Source: Cucumis sativus (lineage: Eukaryota > Streptophyta > Magnoliopsida > Cucurbitales > Cucurbitaceae). Taken from it: 64,000 nt of DNA. How positions within the stretch are numbered: the stretch's first letter is position 1; each line of letters opens with the position of its first letter. The stretch covers positions 36,938,732 to 37,002,731 of the forward strand of contig NC_026657.2 of NCBI RefSeq assembly GCF_000004075.3, written 5' to 3'. Under the pieces are notes generated by a model. The model was not told where the DNA came from and ran no database searches. It saw only the letters and a list, made by a program, of their open reading frames with translations. Made by a program: the position numbers and the translations under genes. Positions 1 through 12,050 of this stretch are shown here, piece after piece.

Positions 1-88
1 GTACTAGTAGAAAGGAGAAGATTACTTAGGATAGGACACAGGGTTTGGAGTGACTTCGTCGGAGAGGAAATGTTCAGCAAGTTGGATA

Positions 89-373
89 TTACCTCTGCTG
101 GTCAGCATACCCTCTGCCATTACATCCAGCGTTCTTGTAAAGGGGTATTTGGACTTGACCAGCTTCTATTTTTCTGACATCTCGTACTAGTAACTCATAA
201 AGCCTTCTTGCTTCCTCAGCGGTTTTCCCACCACCAACAGCCCTCGCTACTTTCTCAAAACGGTCTGGTGTGTCCTCGTCAAAGAAGGCCAATGCCTCCT
301 CAAATTTCTTGTTTTCCTTTTTGGTCCAGGATGAGTAAAAGCCATGTGTCGACGTGACAGAGCTTGACGCCAT
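89..373 (-). CDS. RADIALIS-like single-repeat MYB/SANT protein
   Basis: A 94-residue protein made almost entirely of one SANT/MYB repeat (about residues 14-66). It shows the family signature: SSWT at the start, EEALAFFDEDTPDRF, VARAVGG and KTAEEARRLYELLV, followed by the short tail KIEAGQVQIPLY that RADIALIS-like (RL/RSM) proteins carry. Members are small nuclear proteins that compete with larger MYBs such as DRIF/DIVARICATA for partners and affect floral asymmetry, seedling light responses and ABA signalling (family knowledge). Deviations from the usual sequence: the second repeat aromatic is F instead of W, there is an extra Gly in the VGGGK turn, and L replaces the common H in RRHYE. The ATG at 373 fits a TATA box about 140 bases upstream. 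A further 3' exon is possible in this family, but the frame closes properly at 89. It reads away from the lectin cluster and probably marks its left border. Confidence 0.9.
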   Translation of the reverse strand: MASSSVTSTHGFYSSWTKKENKKFEEALAFFDEDTPDRFEKVARAVGGGKTAEEARRLYELLVRDVRKIEAGQVQIPLYKNAGCNGRGYADQQR

Positions 374-510
374 TATTTTCAGTTAGTTTGGCACTGAAAA
401 AGGGGAATGAATGATGGTAGTTGACAAAGAAGGTTGGGGAAAAGTTTGTCTCAATAAGTGGGGAAAGAAGGAAGAAGTTGAGGGATGGTAAGAGCATGAT
501 TGTCCTTTGC

Positions 511-520
511 TCCTTATATA
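511..520 (-). promoter_or_regulatory. TATA box of the RADIALIS-like gene
   Basis: On the minus strand the sequence reads TATATAAGGA, a near-ideal plant TATA box. It lies about 140 bases before the ATG, which leaves a 5' UTR of about 110 bases. Assigned by motif and distance only. Confidence 0.55.
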
Positions 521-557
521 CTGGAGGTGGAGTGTTTGTGTAGTGGGATCGATGCAA

Positions 558-3500
558 GTTGACGAATATATATTTAAGGCTAAAAGATATGATTCATTTT
601 GTTGAGCAGACGCTAGAAAGAGTGTGGAGAGGACTGGCTGTAGTGAAATCCTTTAAAAAGTCTCTTTTCTTTTCATTTAAAATATCATCAGCAAGTAGAA
701 TTTTCTCGAGAATTTACAGCCTGGTGGAGAATTAGATCCAATTCTTAGCCTATCTCTTGACACATAGATGCGCCCATAACAAAAGTTTCAACCCAGCTTT
801 GAATGTGTAAAACAGGCTAGTGAAACTTACCCTTCCTTTTTATGGTTGGTTTTCTCTTTCTTTTTCTCATTCAGTTGCATGCTATAATATACCATACATA
901 TTCCATCTTTAGTAATGATTATTCCTTCTCTCTTGGAAATAGATACTCAACTACTACTAAAATGACTTTATCTACAGTTTCATGGAAATGACAGCTGCTT
1001 GGGAGCAAAAGATTCATCTTTCTATGCGCATACACACAGGTTTAAATATGTTTTAGTGCCTAAACATCTATCCTTTTTTCTTTTGTTATTGCGATCTCCA
1101 AATTTTTTTAAATTCTGATTTTATTCTTCGAATCAATATTCATATTCATTTCGATAATAATTCAGTTTTAAAATGTTTGTTGGACTTCAGTTTTCTATAG
1201 ATTTTTTTATTGATTAAGTCCCTGTCTTAAAATTTTACTCTAATTTATTGAAAGTAGGTTCTCACACACCATCAATTATCTATGTATCATAACTTGAAAA
1301 TATACCTTTTAGATATATAAGAATTATGACTTAGAACTGAAGGCTGTGAGAACTGAAGTTGAAGTTTAATATAAAACTTTAATGTGAGCGGTTAGGCTAT
1401 CAATTTAGAAGCTGGTATAAGCTATTAAAGTTGCAAATCCATTTTTCTACTTATTTTATACTTTTTACATTTATCGAAAACATAGGATCCAAGTTGTTTG
1501 GGACTTGAATCGCATGTATGTGGAGTGGGTTAGAGGTTTGGTGTTCCAACTCTCTAAACCACTCGTTTATACCATAAATAGTATTTTGTAATCTCCAATT
1601 AATTAGCTACAATTATCATCATTTCGAAATTATTTTTAGTACAATATTTACTATTTGCTATACTAAAAGAATCATTTTTAGTACAATACTCATTACTTGC
1701 TATAATTTTTAGTATTTTACATTTATTTTCTTTTTTCTTTACATTACACCTTTTACTATTTCTTACTTAAACTCAATTAGCATACATCTCAAACACATAG
1801 TATTATAATTTAAATTATAACAATCTACCCCTAAACACAAACTATTATTGTGCACAAATTATATCATAACTACTTAAACTCCAACTTTTCATTTTAATTT
1901 CAATATATTAATGTCAATCAATAGCTCAAACGGTGACTAATTCTAATAAAAATAAGTGGGAATGTTCTAGAAGTTTGAGAATTAAAATAAAAGCAAATAA
2001 AAACTATGAAAAAGATTAAAGACTAAGACACAAAAGGGTTCAAAGTTGTATAACTTCAAGTTTAAAAGTGAAATCTATACTAAACATGTGGCTTTGTTTT
2101 TATAGTTTACAGACCAAAGAAGAGTTATATATAAATAAAAGCAAACTATTATATTCATATACCCTCTGATGTTCAAACATAAACTATGCAAACCTAAACT
2201 TCACAATTTCAGGCTTTAAAGCAGCACCCAATGTTAGAATATCAAGATCGGAATTAATCAACAGTCTTTGAGAAGATTGATGATTATTTTGAAGACTAAA
2301 TTGTATAATATACCTCTAAGCTTTGTACTATGTGTCAAAATTTTAGTATTTTTGTATAAAAAATAACCTTAAATTTTCTAGAGTTACATTTCAAAAATAC
2401 TTTAAAACTAATTAAAAAAACCCTTATTAATATACGGGTAGAAGCATTGTCTTGCTTCTCTCTATTTTTCTTCCCTTTTTCTCCCCACTTCTTCAATATA
2501 AAATATAAAAATTTTAAAAAATAAAATCACTTCACTAAGTATATATATGGATTATAATAAAAATAATGGAAAAATTTTACACACTTCAAGAATAACATAC
2601 AATTTTGATTTTGAGAGATTTGGAACTTTGTGAAGTTATGTGAAAATTTTGATTTTGTAATTTTGTGAACCATGTGAAAATTTGATTTTGGAATTTTGTA
2701 AGATTTGGTGGGATTTAACTTAAAATTTTGAAAATTCTTTTAAGAAAATGATACTATCTATATGAAAAAAGAAAAAGATTACCTATGTAATTTAATTTAT
2801 GTTTTTAAATGGATTGTTTTTTTTATTGTTGTAAAATTTAAATTACAAGAAAATTTCAAATAATTTTTTATTTAGAGTCCTTTTTGTAACAAGATATTAA
2901 CATAGTATTTTTAAAAGTTTAACCGTATTTTTTGAACTTTTATAATTCATGAGTATTTTTTGTTTATTTTCATTTAAAACTAACAAAGTACTTTTACCTT
3001 CTTGAGAGGTTATTTTCAGATAGAAAATACAAATTTAAGATATTTTTTTAATAATTGAACCTATTTTTTTAAAAAATAAATTGGATCCGCATAACCTAAG
3101 CAACTTTTAGCTGGTGATTTGTGAAAGTAACCAAAAGGTGGAATTCCACCTCCATATAATTGTTGAAGTAAAACGAAAAAACCCATATAATGAGTGAAAA
3201 GAATATGTCTAAATGAATCTGTCCAGTTATGGTTCAATTTTATGCTTCAAAAGCCGAACTTACTGTCAGTCGAAATTATGGACTTGTGAATTTGAGAGCC
3301 ATACACTATTTAAGTACCATTTGTGAATTGCATGACTCAAATTCATCGCTTGAGTTTATTATTAATTAAAACGATCTTTGAGTTTTGAGCAACACTTCAA
3401 AATTTTTCCTCGTTGTCGTTCGAAATTAGCAGTCATGCGTCCCTGTACTTTACGAAGTTGGTCTTGTTGAATTCGTTAGGGAGGTTTTGGGATATTAGTT

Positions 3501-4383
3501 TTTGCAAGGAGCAGCGCCCAACAATGGAGTTATTTGAGCACTATAGCTAAATTAGATTTTGAGCAGCATGATTGAAAAGGCAAACATCTTAGGCAGCCTA
3601 GCTACCAATTGAATTGGATCTGGAGATCTCACCAACTGTTTGTTTTGGTTACTATCATAAGAAGCCTCCATGTGAGGGACTTTGTACTGTTGCTTCTTTC
3701 TTTCATTGCTCCGAATTCGAGTCTTATAATAAATCAAACTGTCACCTGATCTATTCTCAACGGTAGATTATGCTGCCGCTGATGATCTATAACATACTTG
3801 AAAGTTGAAATTTTTCTTGCAGAAAATCAGAATGGGGGTTTTATGTAATCAGCCATAGAATTTTGGAAAATCATCTATGTACAGCCTCATAGGGAATCTA
3901 GATTCCAAAATAGCAATCCCTAAATAAATAAGTAGTTAAGGTTCTTACGCAACTTGGATGAATTTTTTAGTGTTGAAGAAATTGATAAAAAAGAAAGAGA
4001 CACTCACATGAATGAAATAAACTTTTATTAAGAAAATTTATAAATGATGATGAACGCTTTTGGAGAGAACGCTCCTCTACTCTCGAAACACTTACTCATT
4101 TTCATTCAAAGTTTCTCTCTAACTCTTGTAACTTTATTTCTTTCTTACTTTGCCTTGGTTCACGAATGAAGATCATACCTAAGTACGAAATCCTTAGAGC
4201 CCAAGCCAAAGCCAAAGATTAATCTCATCATATTTTTAATCTCATCCTTGTAAAGAGAATTTTATTGAATGAAAAATTTCGACCAATTAAATTCAGTTAA
4301 TTCATTACAATAGAAGCTCAAGTCCGACTATCAAAAAAATTAAGGGTTGACTAGGGATATAACATTTATTCTAAACTAATTAA
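558..4383. other. Intergenic region, no gene seen
   Basis: About 3.8 kb of AT-rich DNA upstream of the RADIALIS-like gene. Both strands hold only short open frames with no recognisable family. Positions 2500-3080 are strongly T/A-biased. Positions 4010-4260 look like old repeat debris, but I cannot name a family. Confidence 0.5.
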
Positions 4384-7309
4384 GGATATAGCAAAAGTTT
4401 AAACAAATTGCAAATATGGAAAATCTTAAGTACAACACAAGGTTAAAGACCAAAATGTCCCTACAACAAGGAGAAGATCCATTTCACGCTTCCACCACTT
4501 CATTTTCTGATTTCAAAACAAGACTTTGTACTATTTCTTCATCTTCCACTTCTGATGCCTTCACGCTTCCGTCACTTCACGTTTTCCTTCCATCTTCCAC
4601 TTTCATTTGGTCTTAGATACCTTCGTTTCATTGTCCACGTTGTTTTCGATTTATCCACTTCATCATCTACAGACTTCGTTGCTTTTCGTTTGAAATCGTA
4701 AGTTATTTTCGTTCTTCCGGTATCTTTGTTTTCCATTTGGTTGTAATCTTTTTGAAATAGATTTTCTTTCTTTTTTTATTTCTTTGAAATCGATTTCTTC
4801 ATTTTCTGTTTGGTTATGCTCTGTTTGTTTTTCAATTTGTGTGTTGTTACTTAGGGTTAAGGTCTATAAGTGATATGTTTATATCACTGATAGACTTGAG
4901 GGATGTTTAATTTGTTTGCATTGGAATGTTAGTATATGATTTAGTTTAATGTACATTTTTATGTGATGTTGCTTAGGGTCTATCGGTGATATGTTTCTAT
5001 CACTGATAAACTTGAAGGATGTTTAGTTTGTTTGCATTGGAATGTTAGTGGATACTTTAGTTTAATGTACATTTTTTATATGTTATTGTTTAAGGTCTAT
5101 TAGTGTCTAGTGATACGTTTCTATCAACTTGAACAATGTTTAACTTCTTTGTGTTGAATTGTTAGTAGATGTTTTAGTTTAATGTGTAGTTTTTATGTGA
5201 TGTTACTTAGTGTCTATTAGTGATATATTTCATCTTGATACATTTGGAGAATGCTTAACTTATAATTCACGTTTGGATGTTAGTAGAGGCTTTAGTTTAA
5301 TGTGCATTTTTTATGTGATATTGCGTAGAGTCTATCAATTATATGTTTCTATCACTGATAGATTTGAGATTTGGAAGATGGTTAACTTATTTGCATTGGA
5401 ATGATAGTAGATGCTTTAGTTCAATGCGTATTTTCTATATGTTGTTGCTTATGATCTATTAGTGATATGTTACTATTACTGATAGACTTGATAGACTTAG
5501 ATGATGTTTAGTTTGTTTGCACTAGTGTGTGTTAGTAAATGTTTTAGTTTATGTGTATTTATGTATGTGATGTTTCTTAAAAACTATCAATGATATGTTC
5601 TATCATTGATAGACTTGAAATATGTTTAGCTTGTTTGCAATGGGATGTTAGTAGACACTTTAGTTTAATGTGCATTTTTTATGTGATGTTGTTTAAAGGT
5701 TTTTCAATGATTGGTTTCTATCACTTATGGACTTAAAAGGATGTTTAATTAGCTTGCTTGCAATGTGATGTTAGTAGATACATACTTTAGTTTAATGTAG
5801 AATATTTTTTATATGTTGTTGCTTACGGTCTATTAGTGATAGGTTTCTATAACTAATAGAATTGGAAGATCCTTAGATTGTTTCCATTATAATATATATT
5901 TATAAACCCTAATTCAATATTATCATTTCAGGTCATTCAAGAAAAAAAAAAAATGAAAACTATGGAAATAGCAGATAATGTTAAAAATGTTAGGACGTCG
6001 AAGAGACAACTTAATCGATCAAATAAAATGTTGGAGAATGCAAAAGACTACAATATTGCTAGAGACCGACTCATCTGTCCCTAGTTTTGATTTGCAACTC
6101 TCTTATTGAGTAAATGGATATTGTACTATATTAGTTTTGTTGATATTTCATGATAGAAAAGATCAATGATAAACTTCACATTTTATTTAATTTTGTTCTA
6201 TTGATATAGAAAAGTGTTGGATCACATGTTGAATATTGCAAATTATGCCTCTTTATATTCTTAAATAGTCGTGACTCTTCAATGGATGTCAAAGTTTATT
6301 AATGATAAACCATAACGGTAAAAAACTTTACAGTCACATTATCTCTTCATATTTAGTTATGTGCCTTTTGTGTTTCCATTGAGAAATTAGTATTAATGTG
6401 TGCATTTTATTGAGAAAAAGTTTTGTTAATATGCATATTGAAGTCTATCATTGATAGAAACTATCAACGATAAAATTCATAGTAAGTTCTATAACTGATA
6501 TAAACTATCAACTAAAAATTAAACTCCATTATAACATTACCTTATATTACTCCTTTACAATAAGGTAACTACTACTAACAAGAAAACGTACTCTATCTTC
6601 AAGAAGAATGATTCTTATCAACAACGTAACGTCACATCATTTTGTAACATTAGTGATAACTTAGGATATTAGTGATGCAATTGGATACAAAGTCTATCAA
6701 TGATAGACTAATATCACCATGCTCATATTAACTAATCTAACCATAGTCTATCAACGAATCTTGTATTCATCAATATTTTTAGAAAAAAAGCTCAATTTCT
6801 TTTAACCTAAAAACGTAAAAGTGATAGAAAAATTCATAATAAGCTCAATTTCTACAAAGTCTCACACTAATGAAGTCCAATACAAGTGGAGTTTATAAAC
6901 ACATTAAAACCAATTGAAATGAACAAAATCAAACATATGGGGATGAAATTAAATCAAATTGTAAAATTTGGACGAAGTCAAAATTTTAGGGAAAAATCAC
7001 ATCTGAAAACAAATATCAAATTGAGATGAAAGAAAATCGTGGAGAAGGAAGAAATGATGGTCAAGATGAAGAGGAGAGAAAACAACGGTGAAGATGGAGA
7101 AGGGAGAAAAAGACGGAGAAGATGAATGGAGAAAATCCTCAAGAATATGGAAAAGGAGAAAATTGTGGAGCAGAGAGAAAATCGGGGAGAATGAGAAAAT
7201 GGTGGAGAAATGGAGTTTACTTTTAAAACAAGGACAATTTTGAAATATTTTAAAAAAGAATACAAAAGTTGCTATATTTGCAAATTGTTTAGAAAATTGC
7301 TATATATTT
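4384..7309. mobile_element. Putative non-autonomous DNA transposon with terminal inverted repeats
   Basis: The left end (4384-4422: ggatatagca, then aaacaaattgcaaatatgga) is matched in reverse complement by the right end (7264-7309), which reads aaatatatagca, then aaacaatttgcaaatatagc. The arms are about 40 bases and imperfect. The 2.9-kb interior has no transposase frame. It holds a ~120-bp minisatellite (4857-5890), many CTATCA/TGATAG inverted motifs (6150-6760) and a purine-rich block near 7015-7215. I could not identify a target-site duplication, so exact ends and superfamily are open. Confidence 0.45.
4857..5890. repeat. Minisatellite, about nine units of about 120 bp, each with a hairpin motif
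   Basis: Units begin with a variant of GTCTATCAGTGATA near 4861, 4978, 5095, 5212, 5330, 5453, 5582, 5697 and 5828, a spacing of roughly 115-130. Each then carries TTTCTATCACTGATAGAC, TTGGAATGTTAGTAGA and TTTAGTTTAATGTGCATTTT. The paired TATCAGTGATA/TATCACTGATA words make most units able to fold on themselves. Units differ by point changes and small indels, so the array is old. Confidence 0.8.
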
Positions 7310-7659
7310 AATATTTTATGTCAAAAAGCTATGCATTATAAAATCTCAACAATTAATTATAAATAGATTGGATCAAGTAATTAAAATACTGGAGCCTAAC
7401 CCAATTTAAGATAGAGATAACTGTGAACATGGAAAAATAATAGAGTACAATTTGGAAAATAGCAAATTCGAAAAATAATTTGATTTTTAGCAAAATCGTA
7501 TAAGGCAGATTTTCTTTTTGACAAATTTTCAACAGATTTTACCCTTTGATAGTCTGAAACTCATTTTTTTCTAGTTATAATGTATTTGTGCAGCGTAAAA
7601 TAATGATATATAACACAGAATTGTGATTACAGTGTATTTGCATATCATTCAATTTTATA

Positions 7660-8900
7660 ATAATATTAAATAAATATTTATGTTTCATATTGATCTAATT
7701 TAACCAATATATGCTAGATTCATACCTTTAATTTATAATAGATTATTGGATTTGTACACTTCAAATCAAATGCTTAACAAATTATTTTTAATAATACATA
7801 TTTATTTCATACTATTTAATTCACACCGTAAAATATTAACTATTATATTTTCGGGATTGACAAGATTTTCTCAATATCCTCTAAATATATGCCTATAATT
7901 TATAATAAATTTTTGGACTTTTAATATTTAAATCAAATTAACATTTATTTATTTAATTCATAAAAGATGTTTAATAAAGATTTCTCTAAAAAATTGCTAA
8001 AAAAATTTCAACTGTTACCTATTCATTAGATTTCATAATATTTTGAATTTGAATATTATGAAATTTAATCCCTAAAATAATGACAATCACTAATTCAATA
8101 TTTTTCGTATGATTTATATTTCAAATTATTTTAAAAAAATTATTAGATAACAAATAGTATGCATGATTAATATAAAAAATGGTTACGAGAATTTCAATCA
8201 TTCTCGAGTCATTATATTTTATCCCTACAATCGTGCTCTTGATGATTGTAAAAAAAATTAATTTATTGTGCCTCTTGTATCGAATAATTATTTTTTCACC
8301 TTGTGTTTTTTAATTACGTTAATATTCATATTTATTTTAATTAGACGTTTTATTTTATTTGTGGCGTTTTATTTCCAATCATCCTCGCTATGCATGTCTA
8401 AATCAAGAAGTATAATACGCGTTATACCTTTTTATGTAAGATAATACGTGTTTTATAGATACAGAGTATTTGCATAATATAAATAATAAGCCCAAATACC
8501 ATACAGTAACAAATGTATTTGCAAACTACAATCAATTTTGAAAAATATTAACTAATGATATTTTCGGAATTGGCAAGATTTCTCCAATGTCTCCTAAATA
8601 TATGCCTATAATTTATAACCATTTTTCGGATTTTTAGTATTTAAATCAAATTAATTAACATTTGTTTATTTAATTCATAAAACTTATGTTTAATAAATAT
8701 TTTCCCTAAAAAATGGGGGATTTTCAACCATTTATCGATCTAATCTCTCAAATAATTACAATCACAAGTTTGAATTTGAATTGATTATATTTTAAACAAT
8801 TGATTATATTTTATTATATACAATATTTTCAAATTTGTTATATTTTAAATCATTTATTAAATAATACATAATATATATTTTTAATAATAATTTGAATCCA
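7660..8900. repeat. Dispersed AT-rich repeat, two diverged copies in direct orientation
   Basis: Positions 7840-7990 and 8545-8715 share the same order of words: attttcgg(g/a)attg, caagatttt, cctaaatatatgcctataatttata, tttaaatcaaatt and tttatttaattcataaaa. A third, more diverged copy lies at 53055-53240. No coding potential. It is probably a relic of a transposable element, family unknown. Confidence 0.55.
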
Positions 8901-10309
8901 AAATTTAATATATATTTTTAATAACAATTTGAATTTGAATTTTATAATTTAATTATGTCTCAACGACATTTTTGCAATTATTTGAATCTTCATATTTTAG
9001 GTTTTATTAGATAAAAGAAAAGAATGAGATTGAGAGAGAGGCAACCGATCAGAGACAAACACAGTGAGAGAGATAAACTTTTTCTTGCAAACAAGAGAGG
9101 AGAAGAGTTCAAATGAATCTTAAATGTATGAAGAACTTGAAAAACTCAACGATTTGAGTGGACGAACTCACTAATCCGTATCTTGCTAAGATATATACAC
9201 GTTTTGAATTCTATGATATAATTTCATGATTTTATCTTTATTATAATATCAACAATGCTCCCCTTTTAAATTCTTGTGATGAATTGATGTTTTCAAATGG
9301 TTTTCAAACTTGCTATAGGGTTTCGAATTAAAGAAGGAAGTAAGCGATCAAAATCCAAGTGAAAAAATGATCATTTGCAGAGGTTTTAAATTTTAAGCTT
9401 CCCATTAATGACAATTTTTCTAATCTTTATGTTTTTTGGAAAATTTTTATGTAGTAATACATGTTATTTCAATTATAATGTATTTGAGGTTTAGGTGAAC
9501 AATTGTATTTTACATATTAGTTAAGGGCATTCGAGGGATTGTTACATTTATTTATTTTTTATTTTAACAATTTAAATTTAATTTTGCTATTTTCCCAAAG
9601 TAAAAGTCATAATTTACCATTTTCTTAGTAGCCCTTCATAATTTACTCTAAATTTGTTATATGTTAAGTGTTAACTCTATTTTTGGAATAACTTTGTCCT
9701 AACTCCATTATTTGTGGAATTAATGCCTTCTCTTCATAGGTGTTTACATATAAAAGTAATTCTACTTGATTAAATACAAATTTTGTTTACTTTATTAAAT
9801 ACTAATGTTCACACAACATTACCACATAAATTTAATTTGTGGAATTAAACTTGTATTGATATTGATTAGGATGCGATGTGATCCGTTTCGGAGTATTTGA
9901 TCTTCTGATTCTATCTCACCTGAATGTTTATGCAAAGCGAAATATGTGATATTGAAATGTTTTGAAAAAAAAATTTGTATATTCAAAGGAACTTTAATCT
10001 TTGAGGGTGGTCGACTTTAGAAGTTGGAGTTTTCTGGGTTTTGAAAAAATACTTTTTTTTTTCTCCACAAATGAAGAGAACTATAAAGTTCTCTAGTGGG
10101 CGTTATGGACTTGAGTTTGGTGAAGAGAACTGTAAAGTTCTCTTGTGGACCTATTGACTTGAGTCTTATCAGCATTTAGGCTAAATTAAGTTTTTTTTTG
10201 CTTAATTGAACTTTACCCCAAATAAATAATATTTGGACCAAAATAATTAACTTGATCAAATGTTCATAATGAAAACATGTGACGTCATCAAAAGTAGCAC
10301 ATTTTTTTA

Positions 10310-11135
10310 ACTCGTAAAAGATTTTTTCTCTGATTAATCTTAGGCGAGATTAACCACCGACATATTCCTTAAATATTAAAATTTTCAACTTATTGGAGAT
10401 TTTCCTTAAATATTAAAATTTTCAACTTATTGATTGTTTTGTGTTTTGTGGGTGCATCTCGGTAGACAATTATATCGAGATTCTACCATTTTTCAAATCT
10501 TCTCCAATCTTATTTAATTTGTTTCATCTTCTTAAAAATATAATTCAAACCTTTCCAAATCTTAACCAATTTTCACAACTATTTATTGTAAATTATAATT
10601 TTTTCTTTTCCTAATTCTTCTCTTTTTCAACCCAAAACCTTCTTTCACATTAGTCAGTTACAGCAAAAGTTGCCACTCCCTTTCTTTCTTGCTTCTGCTT
10701 GGTTGATTCTTCCATGCACCTCTCATTTCTCCTACTTCTTTTTCTCTTTTTCAAATTCTTTCCATCCCCATTCGAAGTTACGATAAGATAATTGAATTGA
10801 TTAAAGAGAGGGACTGAATTAGGAAAAGGAAAAATGGCATTTTAAAGTAATAGTTGAAGAAATTGGTAAAATAGCAAAAATTAGTTAAGATTTGGAAAGG
10901 TTTTGAATACTTTTTTTGAAAAGATAAAAAAAATTAAATAGGATTTGTAAAAGTTGTAGAACCTCAATCTAATTGTGTATTGAGATGCACCTCAAAAAGC
11001 CAAAACATTCAATAACTTGAAAATTTTTAATATTTTGTATCGATCTCATCCTTAATTGATTGAGAGTTTGTCCGAGATTGACAAAGAAAAATAATTTTAC
11101 GAGCCTAAATGGAATGTACTATTCTTGAAAACCCA
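10310..11135. repeat. Long inverted repeat (foldback or MITE-like element)
   Basis: The left arm (about 10310-10640) and right arm (about 10800-11135) are imperfect reverse complements of about 300 bases around a loop of about 160 bases. Shared landmarks, read along the left arm and in the reverse complement of the right arm, are ctcgtaaaa, aaatattaaaattttcaa, gggtgcatctc / aggtgcatctc, gagattctacc / gaggttctac, and caaacctttccaaatcttaac / aaacctttccaaatcttaact. The left arm has an extra internal duplication (10369-10435). A transcript would fold into a long hairpin able to feed small-RNA production. No open frame is present. Confidence 0.65.
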
Positions 11136-12050
11136 ATTTAATTGTGTCAACTTCCCATAATTAAAAGGGCTGTTGTAAGTTTAAGAATTAAATAAATTAC
11201 AGAGAAATTAGTCGTTAAACGCAACAAAACTGTTTTTCTAAATATTTTTCTAAATGTCTATTGCTTCTTAGCTTAAAGAAACAAGAAACATAAAACAAAC
11301 AAAGAAGATTACAAAGGAAGAAAGAGAGAGAGGGGAGAGTTGAGAAATTGGTGGAGGTCGATGAAAGACTCTTGAGCTCGTTGGAGTAGCGCCGCCGTGA
11401 ATAACGACGCCGGAAGTAGTTGGAGCTAACGAACTTTTAGGCAACAATTCAATTTGGTAATTTTTTTTTTCTTTTTGTGAAAAACTTCGATGATGGTTTC
11501 ATGGGTTTATGGTTTATGTCCAATAATTTTTATAGTTTCTTTCCATAGGTCAAGAAATTTGTTATGAATTTTGATGTATTTCATAATTTCAGTTGCCTCA
11601 TATAAAAGACAAGATGAAATTGATCAAAACCTAAATTTTGGTACCAAGGGAAAGTAAGGGCAGAATACAAAAAAAAAAAAAAAAAAAGAGAGAGAAAGTA
11701 AGAAAAAGGAACGATTGGGAATAAGTGATGTTGAAGATTTCAATAAACTTATGCATATTCAATAAATTGTATTTCTTTTTAAGCTCAACTTGGAGAATTG
11801 GACCGACTTCTTGGTGGGTCAAAAATTTATTTGAGTAATGAACAAGTTGGATGAAGAAAATTTAGTATCTATAAAAAGAAAAAATTTATCTTAACAAATC
11901 TACTTCTTTGGGATAATCTAAAGTTATGATATTTCTCTCTAATAATAATTAATATTGATATTCCTACATTGTGAAGAAAACAAAAAGTATATTGATATTC
12001 ATATTTGTTGACAGCAACTAAGGTAAAATGGACAGTTAAGTAGAGATGAA
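11136..12050. other. Upstream region of gene 1
   Basis: AT-rich DNA between the inverted repeat and the first chimeric gene, with an A-run and purine-rich stretch at 11670-11700. No convincing gene is seen. Promoter elements are likely here, but none can be assigned with confidence. Confidence 0.4.

Noticed and set aside
3552-3737. 61-codon minus-strand frame
   Set aside because: Short, no known domain, no splice partners or promoter seen.
4857-5890. CRISPR-like array
   Set aside because: Repeat units are ~120 bp, diverged and without unique spacers, in a plant nuclear context; it is a minisatellite.
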